From: Faecalibacterium taiwanense | GTDB taxonomy: Bacteria > Bacillota > Clostridia > Oscillospirales > Ruminococcaceae | Direction: 5' to 3' | DNA length: 64,000 nucleotides | Assembly (NCBI RefSeq): GCF_036632915.2 | Contig: NZ_CP155552.1 | Location: 620,001 to 684,000 of the forward strand | Shown here: positions 21,786-27,822 of the stretch, in pieces | Layout: every line of letters starts with the position of its first letter | Numbering within the stretch: position 1 is the first letter of the stretch | The notes under the pieces: model-generated | What the model was told of the DNA's origin: nothing | The model's database searches: none | Seen by the model: only the letters and a program-made list of their open reading frames with translations | Program-made: the position numbers and the translations under genes

Positions 21786-22410
21786 TCCAAACCGGTGTTT
21801 TTCCTGTAACAATGCGGGGATTCTGTTTCTGGCAGGGTGCAGGGGGTTACTGCCAGAAGCGCGTATATTCGATAGAATGCAACAAATTTCCATATAATGT
21901 GCAATAAGCGGCCGAAAGACAGAACGCTTGATGAAGGACGGATTTTCAACACAGATCCACATTCGTCAAAATGATATTGGGCAATTTGGCAAAAGCGGAC
22001 AGGATGCAGTTCAAAAAATTGTCATATTTCCGACTTGTATTCTACAAATTGTACGCAGGAAATCAAAAAAGGTCGAACCAAAAAGTGGAAAACCTTGTGG
22101 AAAGTGTGGAATTCCACAGGCAAAACAGGCTTTAAAGCTGGACTTTTGAACTTTCTCCACAGGGTTTTCAACATGTGGAAAAATAATCGCTCTTCTACGG
22201 ATTGTATACCGCGTTTTTGTGGAAAACTTTTTTCTCCGGCAAAACAGAGGGATATCTACCCAGCAGCCGGGTAAAGCTGATGCAGGGCGGCAGAACATTT
22301 CTGCAAAAAAGCGGAAACGGTCTCCGGCACCACGAACAGAAAAACTTTTGCAGGACGCGGATAAAAAAGCCGTTTGTCAAGAGTAAATGCACAAAAAAGC
22401 AAAAATAATT
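21786..22410. other. AT-rich non-coding stretch with DnaA-box-like cluster
   Basis: About 625 bases with no convincing gene on either strand. Between 22084 and 22225 there are at least six copies of TGTGGA or TCCACA in the contexts CTTGTGGAAAG, AGTGTGGAATT, ATTCCACAGG, TCTCCACAGG, CATGTGGAAAA and TTTGTGGAAAAC. These resemble the TTTTCCACA variant of the DnaA box. The AT-rich DNA ends at about 22400, where the GC-rich prophage begins. Confidence 0.6.
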
Positions 22411-23457
22411 TTACGAGGCCAGAATGAGGGCCATTTCCTCGCGGAAAAGCTGCTCGGAGCACAGATAACCGAACATTTTCCGCGGGTAGTTGTTGAGCCA
22501 CGCCTCGATCCGCTTGGTTTCCTCGTCTGAGATTGTGCTGAGGTCGGTGCCCTTCGGAACGTGCCGCCGGATTAGGCCGTTTTGGTTTTCGTTGGATCCG
22601 CGCTCACTCGGCCGGTAGGGGTGGCAGTAGTAGACCTCGGTGCGGGCGCCCTTGCCGCTTGCGCTTCGCTCAATCCCGGCAGCGTCGGCAAACTCGCAGC
22701 CGTTGTCGCAGGTGATGGATCTGAATACCTTCGGGAACAGGTCGCCGTACTTGGCCTCGAGCCCGTCGATCGCAGCGACGACGCTGGCGGCCGTCTTGTC
22801 CGGCGACGGTATAATGAGCTCCCAGCGCGTTTTCCGCTCGGTCATCACGATGTAGGTGTTGCTGACGCCTTGGCAGCTTTCGACGCTGTCCATCTCCCAG
22901 TGTCCGAAGGTGCTGCGGTTGTTGATGTGCTCGGGCCGCTCCTCGATGCTCCGGCCCGCAGGCTTGCGCGGCATAGATCCGGCCGGGCGTTCCGGCTGGT
23001 GGCGCTTGCCGTGCTGCGGCAGCATGGAGACGGTCAGCTCGTCGCCGAAGATCTCGCCGCGGATGTAGTTGTAGGCGGTGCTCGCGCAGATGTGCGTCTT
23101 GAAGGGCCAGCCCTTCACCTCGGCCTCACCGATCGCAGCCTCCGGGCTGTACTTCTCGTCGCGGATCTTGACGATCAGGTAGTCGGCCAGCTCGTGATCG
23201 TTGCCGATTTTCAGCTCCGGGCCCTTTGCGCGGAGGTTGGCCTCATAGCGGGCCTGTGCTCCGTCCGGGTTGTATCTGGTCTCGGTGGTGTAGTCGCTGT
23301 TCAGGTGCTCATAGGTGCATCGCTTCAGCTCCCGGTAGATGGTCGTATGATGTACGCCGAGCTCTTTGGCGATGTCGGTCGGCTTCATTCCTGCGCGGAT
23401 GAAGGCGTCGAGCTGGATCCGCTTGGTCGGTGTCAGATGGCTCCAGTGCTGTCCCAT
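22411..23457 (-). CDS. IS30 family transposase at the prophage edge
   Basis: 348-aa DDE transposase. The N-terminus has the IS30 helix-turn-helix (GMKPTDIAKELGVHHTTIYRE). The catalytic core shows FGHWEMDSVE (first D), ITCDNGCEF (second D) and HPYRPSERGSNENQNGLIRR (E), complete. GGAGGGGAACACA precedes the ATG. It is the last gene of the XRE operon and the outermost phage gene. No partner inverted repeat is visible next to its 5' side, so it may not be a separate insertion sequence but the phage's own integration enzyme; a genuine IS hop into the phage edge is the alternative. Confidence 0.88.
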   Translation of the reverse strand: MGQHWSHLTPTKRIQLDAFIRAGMKPTDIAKELGVHHTTIYRELKRCTYEHLNSDYTTETRYNPDGAQARYEANLRAKGPELKIGNDHELADYLIVKIRDEKYSPEAAIGEAEVKGWPFKTHICASTAYNYIRGEIFGDELTVSMLPQHGKRHQPERPAGSMPRKPAGRSIEERPEHINNRSTFGHWEMDSVESCQGVSNTYIVMTERKTRWELIIPSPDKTAASVVAAIDGLEAKYGDLFPKVFRSITCDNGCEFADAAGIERSASGKGARTEVYYCHPYRPSERGSNENQNGLIRRHVPKGTDLSTISDEETKRIEAWLNNYPRKMFGYLCSEQLFREEMALILAS

Positions 23458-23484
23458 TGTGTTCCCCTCCGTGATAAAAGAAAA

Positions 23485-23512
23485 AGGGCGGCCCGCCGGC
23501 CGCCCCTTCTGT
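23485..23512 (-). terminator. Terminator between XRE gene and transposase
   Basis: On the minus strand GGGCGGCC-GGC-GGGCCGCCC is followed by TTTTTCTTTT. It lies between the small XRE gene and the transposase and would keep transposase expression low. Confidence 0.85.
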
Positions 23513-23515
23513 GTG

Positions 23516-23779
23516 TCAGTGTTCCTCGTACTTTTTCAGGAGCTCGAGCGTCTCCTCGTCCGTGATGATGTCGGCCAGCCTGCACTCCAGCGCGTTGCAG
23601 ATCTTCAGCAGCGTCGGCAGCTTCGCGCCGTTGATGTCCCGGGCGCCTCGCTCGTACTGCTGGAGCACTTGCACGTTGATCCCGGCCAGTGCGGCGAGCT
23701 GAGACTGAGACAGGCCGGCCGCCTTGCGGAGCTTTTGCAGCCCCTCGTTTTTATAGGTCACTTTGATCGAGATGTCCAT
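23516..23779 (-). CDS. XRE family regulator
   Basis: 87 aa, one helix-turn-helix of the Cro/C1 type (LQKLRKAAGLSQSQLAALAGINVQVLQQYERGARD, given here in its parts about residues 14-48) and a short helical tail. Sits in the same transcript as the 37-aa gene, under the consensus promoter with the 24-base palindrome at 24051-24074. A candidate lysogeny regulator or Cro. Confidence 0.85.
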   Translation of the reverse strand: MDISIKVTYKNEGLQKLRKAAGLSQSQLAALAGINVQVLQQYERGARDINGAKLPTLLKICNALECRLADIITDEETLELLKKYEEH

Positions 23780-23831
23780 GTTGTTCCTCCCGCTTGACTT
23801 CGCCGTGGTTTCGTGGTTATAATAAAGAGGA

Positions 23832-23857
23832 ACGGCGGGCGGGATTTTTCCCGCCGT
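23832..23857 (-). terminator. Hairpin after the 37-aa gene
   Basis: ACGGCGGG and CCCGCCGT-type arms around an AT loop, 10 bases after the small gene. Only a weak T tract follows (CCTCTTTATT), so it may attenuate and not end transcription. Confidence 0.45.
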
Positions 23858-23866
23858 CCTTCGACC

Positions 23867-23980
23867 TTACTGCTTGGGCTTTTGGTTCGGCTTTATCGTG
23901 ATAGTGATGGTGGCAACCTGTTCACACTTTAGAGCCTGTTCCAGCAGCTCGAGCAGTTTTTTCATCTGCTCAGCATCCAC
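23867..23980 (-). CDS. Small phage protein (37 aa)
   Basis: Starts with GTG after AAAGGAGGCAAAGCC. The helical head MKKLLELLEQALKCEQ is followed by a threonine/isoleucine strand and a Lys/Pro-rich end. Not recognised; first gene after the palindrome promoter. Confidence 0.6.
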   Translation of the reverse strand: MDAEQMKKLLELLEQALKCEQVATITITIKPNQKPKQ

Positions 23981-24050
23981 GGCTTTGCCTCCTTTCCGCG
24001 GTTTTGTTCTCCTTTCTTTCTGTACTCGGCTATCCCTTGCCTGTGATTAT

Positions 24051-24079
24051 ATTATAGAGCATTTGCTCTATAATGTCAA
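24051..24079 (-). promoter_or_regulatory. Consensus promoter with a 24-base palindromic operator
   Basis: On the minus strand TTGACA (24074-24079), 17-base spacer, TATAAT (24051-24056): a perfect sigma-70-type promoter. The same bases form a perfect inverted repeat, arms ATTATAGAGCA and TGCTCTATAAT separated by TT (24051-24074), which fills the spacer and the -10 box. A dimeric repressor, probably one of the two XRE proteins, should bind here and shut off the 37-aa, XRE and transposase genes. Confidence 0.85.
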
Positions 24080-24123
24080 GCATAATTCGGCAGATTTTCA
24101 ACATTTTCCCGCGTTTTTTCACA

Positions 24124-24160
24124 TAAAAAAAGCCGCACGGCGTCGCTGCCGTGCGGTTTT
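24124..24160. terminator. Bidirectional terminator
   Basis: CCGCACGGC (24133-24141) pairs with GCCGTGCGG (24148-24156). T runs flank both sides in the proper sense (minus strand: CTTTTTTT; plus strand: TTTTC). It separates the second XRE gene from the palindrome promoter. Confidence 0.88.
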
Positions 24161-24161
24161 C

Positions 24162-24401
24162 TCATTCTTTCCCGAGCAGGTGGTTGATCGTGGTGCCGAG
24201 AGCGGTCGCCAGATAGTCCAGCTCGTAGTCAGCAACGACTCTGCTGCCGTTCTCGATGCGGCTGATGACCTTCTGCGTGACGTCCAGTCCGATGATCTGG
24301 AGCTTGTAGGCGAGCTGTTCCTGTGATAGACCAGCCCGCAGCCGTTCCTCTTTGACTCGCTCCCCGGAGATGTTGCACCTGCCGTCTGGTTTGTAGATTT
24401 T
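24162..24401 (-). CDS. XRE family regulator (start codon unclear)
   Basis: About 79 codons ending in TGA at 24162-24164. The helix-turn-helix is clear: GLSQEQLAYKLQ, then VTQKVISRIENGSR, followed by LDYLATALGTTINHLLGK. The N-terminal part KIYKPDGRCNISGERVKEER resembles other small phage XRE proteins. AAAGGAGG lies at 24413-24420, but no ATG, GTG or TTG is at the right distance in this frame; either a rare start is used or one base is wrong. Its promoter region also serves the TM2 gene on the other strand. Confidence 0.7.
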   Translation of the reverse strand, partial: KIYKPDGRCNISGERVKEERLRAGLSQEQLAYKLQIIGLDVTQKVISRIENGSRVVADYELDYLATALGTTINHLLGKE

Positions 24402-24426
24402 CGACGCCCTCGCCTCCTTTTATCCT

Positions 24427-24491
24427 AAAGATGACTATGCAATATTGACTTTACCAGTTCTGGCATGGTAATATTATGCCAAAGATGACTA
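24427..24491. promoter_or_regulatory. Divergent control region of XRE and TM2 genes
   Basis: Plus-strand promoter TTGACT (24445-24450), 18-base spacer, TAATAT (24469-24474), for the TM2 gene. Two direct copies of AAAGATGACTA (24427-24437 and 24481-24491) flank it, and TGGCAT-ATGCCA (24461-24481) forms an inverted repeat across the -10 box. Likely operators of the divergent XRE regulator. Confidence 0.6.
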
Positions 24492-24523
24492 AACGCTAAA
24501 AAACGCAAACAGGAGGTAACGGC

Positions 24524-25027
24524 ATGGGTACACGGTTCAGACGTAGTTTCAAAATTGCCCCGGGTGTCCGGGTAAACCTTAACAAGAAAAGCGCGAGCGT
24601 CAGCTTCGGCCCGAAGGGCCTGAAGCACACGATTAGCACGACGGGAAAAAGCCACACGACCGTCGGGATCCCCGGGACGGGCTTGTCTTATACGACGAGC
24701 TCCGGCGGGAAGTCCGGCGCGCAGCAGGGCGCGGTCAGCATCCCCGCAGCGCAGCGGCCGACGTCGCCGAAAAGCAAGACGGTGGCGCTGCTGCTGTGCA
24801 TCTTCCTCGGCTTCTTCGGTGTCCATCGGTTCTATGTTGGGAAAACCGGCACAGGCGTCATTTGGCTGCTGACGGCCGGGGCCTGCGGGATCGGCTGGTT
24901 GGTCGATATTTTCACCATCCTGCTCGGCGGTTTCTATGACTCCGAGGGCCGTGTGCTGCGGTTCCAGCCCACAGAGGCCGAGCTCGCCGCTGCCGGTGAA
25001 GCGCCGGATCCTGACGCCGAGGAGTAA
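24524..25027 (+). CDS. DUF4236 and TM2 domain membrane protein
   Basis: 167 aa, the only clear phage-block gene on the plus strand. Residues 1-55 match the DUF4236 pattern ([37 protein letters not shown]). Residues about 85-140 are a TM2 domain: [23 protein letters not shown] and the second helix [13 protein letters not shown]. Expressed away from the late genes and next to a repressor, so it is probably active in the lysogen (a cargo gene altering the host membrane). Function is not known for either domain. Confidence 0.85.
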   Translation: MGTRFRRSFKIAPGVRVNLNKKSASVSFGPKGLKHTISTTGKSHTTVGIPGTGLSYTTSSGGKSGAQQGAVSIPAAQRPTSPKSKTVALLLCIFLGFFGVHRFYVGKTGTGVIWLLTAGACGIGWLVDIFTILLGGFYDSEGRVLRFQPTEAELAAAGEAPDPDAEE

Positions 25028-25047
25028 AGCCCCACATAACAGAAAAA

Positions 25048-25075
25048 GCCCGCCCGGGATCTCCGGGCGGGTTTC
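25048..25075. terminator. Terminator between TM2 gene and amidase
   Basis: GCCCGCCCGG and CCGGGCGGG pair around GATCT, with A-rich and TTTC flanks. Serves the converging TM2 and lysis genes. Confidence 0.8.
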
Positions 25076-25092
25076 TGCTTTTCTATGCGGTT

Positions 25093-26097
25093 TTAGAGTT
25101 TCGTGACGTAGTCCAGAGAGATCCAGCCCGCGCCGCTCTTGAGCTTGCCCCACTTGGTCGCGCCGGGGCCTGCGGCTTCGGCGACGATGGTGTAGATGCC
25201 CTTGCCCTTGATCTGGCCGGCGACGCCGTAGTTGGTGCCGGGGCCCTTGCGGATGTTCAGCACGTCGGCCGTCGTCCGCACGCGGTAGCTCGTTGCTGTG
25301 CCGGTGCTGCCGATCGAGATGTCCGCAGCGTTTACCCAGCCGTAAACGGTGGAGCCGCCGCCGCTGATTGCCTTCAGGTGGTACGGGTGCGCCTTGCCGG
25401 CCGCGACGGCCGTGATGGTGGCCTTGCCGGGCTTGCAGATCTTGGCGTCCTTGGCCGCCGCGCTGGTGTAGTGCTGCGTGCCCTTGAAGTCGACCACGTC
25501 GCCGACCTTCAGGCCGGTCTCGGTGCTGCCGGAGGTCTGGCCGCCGGTGCTGCCGCCTGCGTCCGTGATGCCGAGGCGCTTGTTGACCTCGGCCGCGATC
25601 TGGCCGTGGCGGTTGTAGAGGTAGTCGCCCGGGCAGCTCTTATTCGCGTAGTCCCTGTGCACGGTCATGTTGCAGCCGTTCAGGTGGTTCACGCGGTCGT
25701 TTTTGCTGGTCGACCAGACGAGGCGCTTGATGCCGTTGCGCTTGCAGATGTCGGTCACGAGATCCAGCAGCGCGGCGTATGCCTTCGCGGAGACGGGCCA
25801 GTCAGGCGCGCCGCCGTTGTTGGCGACTTCGATGGTGACGGCCCGCTGGTCGTTGGCGTTGGACGAGGTGCACCACGAGCGGTTTGCCTCGTCGACGTAC
25901 AGGGCGATCCGGCCGTCGGTGCCGATGCCGTAGTTGCTGGACGCCTGCCGCGCAGAGTTGGTGAACAGGTTGCCGCAGGTTTCGACGGAGCAGTTGCCGG
26001 CCATACAGTGGATCGTGATGGTGTCGATCTTCTTGGTGCGCTTGCCCGAGTGGTTCGGGCTGAGCTTGGTGTAGACCACCAGAGGGCTGTTACTCAT
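25093..26097 (-). CDS. Phage endolysin, N-acetylmuramoyl-L-alanine amidase
   Basis: 334 aa. Residues about 20-165 are an amidase_2 (PGRP-fold) catalytic domain: first zinc His in DTITIHCMAG, later His and Cys ligands in MTVHRDYANKSCPGDYL. After a Gly/Ser/Thr linker (about 175-195) come an SH3-like module (GDVVDFKGTQHY) and a C-terminal SH3_3 module (VLNIRKGPGTNYGVAGQI) for wall binding. No signal peptide, so release needs a holin. Overlaps the preceding 34-aa gene (ATGAGTAA). Confidence 0.93.
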   Translation of the reverse strand: MSNSPLVVYTKLSPNHSGKRTKKIDTITIHCMAGNCSVETCGNLFTNSARQASSNYGIGTDGRIALYVDEANRSWCTSSNANDQRAVTIEVANNGGAPDWPVSAKAYAALLDLVTDICKRNGIKRLVWSTSKNDRVNHLNGCNMTVHRDYANKSCPGDYLYNRHGQIAAEVNKRLGITDAGGSTGGQTSGSTETGLKVGDVVDFKGTQHYTSAAAKDAKICKPGKATITAVAAGKAHPYHLKAISGGGSTVYGWVNAADISIGSTGTATSYRVRTTADVLNIRKGPGTNYGVAGQIKGKGIYTIVAEAAGPGATKWGKLKSGAGWISLDYVTKL

Positions 26098-26194
26098 TGT
26101 CGTCTCCTTTCCCGCCGGTCAGCTCGTCGAGAGTCTCGTCTGTGATGGTCTCGCCGGGCTTCAGCTTGATGTCGTCGGTGTTCTGGTTTTTCAT
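26090..26194 (-). CDS. Small acidic phage protein (34 aa)
   Basis: Starts at an ATG with GGAGGTAAACCC upstream, rich in Asp/Glu/Thr (LKPGETITDETLDELTGG). Its stop overlaps the amidase start. Conserved-looking small gene of lysis cassettes in Clostridia phages; no function known to me. Confidence 0.65.
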   Translation of the reverse strand: MKNQNTDDIKLKPGETITDETLDELTGGKGDDNE

Positions 26195-26218
26195 GGGTTT
26201 ACCTCCTTTACAAGCAAG

Positions 26219-26244
26219 AAAAGGGCGGGCCGGAGCCCGCCCTC
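26219..26244 (-). terminator. Terminator after the LLH holin gene
   Basis: Minus-strand stem AGGGCGGGC-TCCG-GCCCGCCCT followed by TTTCTTG. Confidence 0.8.
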
Positions 26245-26248
26245 TCCG

Positions 26249-26563
26249 TTATTCGATGGTCAGGCCCTCAGTGTTGAGCTGCTTGACGATTGCCTCGATC
26301 GCGTTGACGACGCTTTTCTCGTCGACCTTGAAGCCCTTCTGCTTCAGGAAGTCGAGGACGTACTGCTTCTTCTCCTCGCCGCGGCCCTGTCCGACGTAGA
26401 GCTGCTCAGCGGCAGCGACGCCGATCTTTACCCACGCGGTCAGCTCCTTGCGCTGTGCCTCGGTGGTCTGCTTCTTCAGCCACGGGATCAGGAAAACGCT
26501 GACGCCGGCGCCGATCAGGGCGAGGGCTGCGTTGACGATGGGGGTGATGTCGATGGTGTTCAT
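26249..26563 (-). CDS. Phage holin, LLH family
   Basis: 104 aa. One N-terminal membrane helix (IVNAALALIGAGVSVFLIPWL) followed by a charged helix and the family pattern WVKIGVAAAEQLY, KKQYVLDFLKQKGF. Members form the hole that lets the endolysin reach the wall. Shares four bases (ATGA) with the previous gene. Confidence 0.85.
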   Translation of the reverse strand: MNTIDITPIVNAALALIGAGVSVFLIPWLKKQTTEAQRKELTAWVKIGVAAAEQLYVGQGRGEEKKQYVLDFLKQKGFKVDEKSVVNAIEAIVKQLNTEGLTIE

Positions 26564-26867
26564 CCTTTTGCCTCCTCATTGTTGAGAGTGTCCCCGGACG
26601 GATCCGGGAGCGGGTTGCCGTCGGCGTCGAGCCCGTGGCGGTTTCGGCTGATTTTCTCGCCGAGGCTCTTGCCGGCGTATGTGATTAGATAGCCGACGCA
26701 GGCGGTGAAGATGGTGCCGGTCAGCTCACCGACCGGGTCGCGCCCGAAGGCAGAGAGCAGCAGAGAGCTGGCTGCGCTGAGCGTTGCCACGCTGGCCGCC
26801 CAGTATGCGAGCTTTTTGCTCGCCTCGATTTTCTTTTACGCTTGCGCCGGCGCTTCTTTGCGGCCAT
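26560..26867 (-). CDS. Second holin-like membrane protein (frameshifted as sequenced)
   Basis: Starts MAAKKRRRKRKRK and, after one added A in the AAAA runs at 26829-26837 (T on the plus strand), continues as IEASKKLAYWAASVATLSAASSLL with two membrane helices (about residues 22-42 and 50-68) and an Asp/Pro-rich tail. 102 aa when corrected. Next to the LLH holin; a holin or antiholin role is an inference. Confidence 0.65.
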
Positions 26868-26881
26868 GCTGCTCCACCTCC

Positions 26882-27247
26882 TCAGTCGATGATCGCGTGG
26901 ATCCCCTGACTGGTGAGGAAGTCCTTCTGCGCGTGTTTGATTTTGGCAGCGTAGTCGAGGGCTGCGTGCATATCCCCGTTACAATGTGCGTCAGGGATGC
27001 GCTGCACGGCCCGGGCCGTCGCCTCGCCGAGGGCGATGGCTGCCGACGTGCCCTGAATGGTGATGATCTGGAGATCTTCACGGGCACGTTCTCGGGCCGC
27101 TGCCTCTTTCTGTCGTTTGGCCTCCTCGGCCTCCTTTTGCTTCTCGCGCTTCTGGATCCTGTGCTCGAGCATCCAGAAGCAGAAGCCGGTCGCGGCCGTC
27201 GGGATCCCCATAAGGACGACGAGCGCGCCGATGTTGATTTCGATCAT
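26882..27247 (-). CDS. Membrane-anchored coiled-coil phage protein
   Basis: 121 aa. Residues 6-27 form one membrane helix, then a strongly charged coiled coil (KREKQKEAEEAKRQKEAAAR) and a mixed C-terminus. GAGGTGACACC precedes the ATG. In the lysis cassette between holin-like genes and small late genes; could be a lysis accessory. Not recognised. Confidence 0.7.
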   Translation of the reverse strand: MIEINIGALVVLMGIPTAATGFCFWMLEHRIQKREKQKEAEEAKRQKEAAARERAREDLQIITIQGTSAAIALGEATARAVQRIPDAHCNGDMHAALDYAAKIKHAQKDFLTSQGIHAIID

Positions 27248-27266
27248 GGTGTCACCTCATAAAGTC

Positions 27267-27291
27267 GGAGGGCCGCAGCTCGCGGCCCTCC
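27267..27291 (-). terminator. Hairpin terminator in the lysis cassette
   Basis: GGAGGGCCGC-GAGCT-GCGGCCCTCC, a 10-base stem. The T tract after it is weak. Confidence 0.65.
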
Positions 27292-27303
27292 TTGTTGTTT
27301 GGC

Positions 27304-27435
27304 TTACTCCTCGACGTCGTCGAAGTAGCCCATGTCGACGAGATACTTGTGCACGCGGGCCTTCAGCTTCGCGGGGACGTTGTCCTCGGTGATGCGGCCC
27401 ATGATGATCTCGCCTGCATACAGACGTACCAGCAT
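27304..27435 (-). CDS. Small phage protein, CD1375-like (43 aa)
   Basis: I choose the ATG at 27435 because GAAAGGAGGAGCG lies just before it; an ATG 60 bases upstream lacks a site. The pattern MLVRLYAGEIIMGRI, P-AKLKARVHKYL, MG resembles the small CD1375 family found after tail fibre genes of Clostridia phages. Function unknown. Confidence 0.7.
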   Translation of the reverse strand: MLVRLYAGEIIMGRITEDNVPAKLKARVHKYLVDMGYFDDVEE

Positions 27436-27491
27436 TTCACGCTCCTCCTTTCCTGCAATTTTTAATAATAGCCACGCGAGGGCCCGGGCGA

Positions 27492-27656
27492 TCATTCGGT
27501 CGCCCTTTCCTTCGCGGTGCCAGCGTTTGCGGCTGCCTCGATGGCAGCGATGGCGTCCTCGACCTGCTTGCGCAGTTTCTTCGGGACGTCGTTGATGGTC
27601 ATGGTGGAGCCTTCGCGTGTCAGCTCCCTGACGTACAGCTCGACGATCTTGCTCAT
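27492..27656 (-). CDS. Small phage protein (54 aa)
   Basis: ATG preceded by GGGAGGTAACAGC. MSKIVELYVRELTREG followed by NDVPKKLRKQVEDAI repeats the layout of its neighbour at 27304 (mobile first strand, then 'P-KL-K-V' helix), so the two are probably diverged copies. Confidence 0.65.
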   Translation of the reverse strand: MSKIVELYVRELTREGSTMTINDVPKKLRKQVEDAIAAIEAAANAGTAKERATE

Positions 27657-27660
27657 GCTG

Positions 27661-27822
27661 TTACCTCCCTCCGTCGCCGTAGACCACGTCGGCCAGCTCC
27701 ATGATGCAGCCCTTCAGCAGCTCGATGGTGTCAGCCTGCTCGGCGATGGTTTTGTCCTTCTTGGCCTCTGCGGCCTGTTCGTCGTTCAGCTTTTGGATGC
27801 TGTCGGCTCTGTGTTTAATCAT
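27661..27822 (-). CDS. Small coiled-coil phage protein (53 aa)
   Basis: Starts with ATG (GGAGGTAACTTTGC upstream), sharing ATGA with the end of the DGR target gene. Helical throughout (SIQKLNDEQAAEAKKDKTI...). Not recognised; possible chaperone or oligomer linker for the fibre, by position only. Confidence 0.6.
   Translation of the reverse strand: MIKHRADSIQKLNDEQAAEAKKDKTIAEQADTIELLKGCIMELADVVYGDGGR

Noticed and set aside
24425-25153. Long minus-strand frame opposite the TM2 gene
   Set aside because: No ribosome site or family motif, and the plus-strand gene has clear DUF4236 and TM2 domains.
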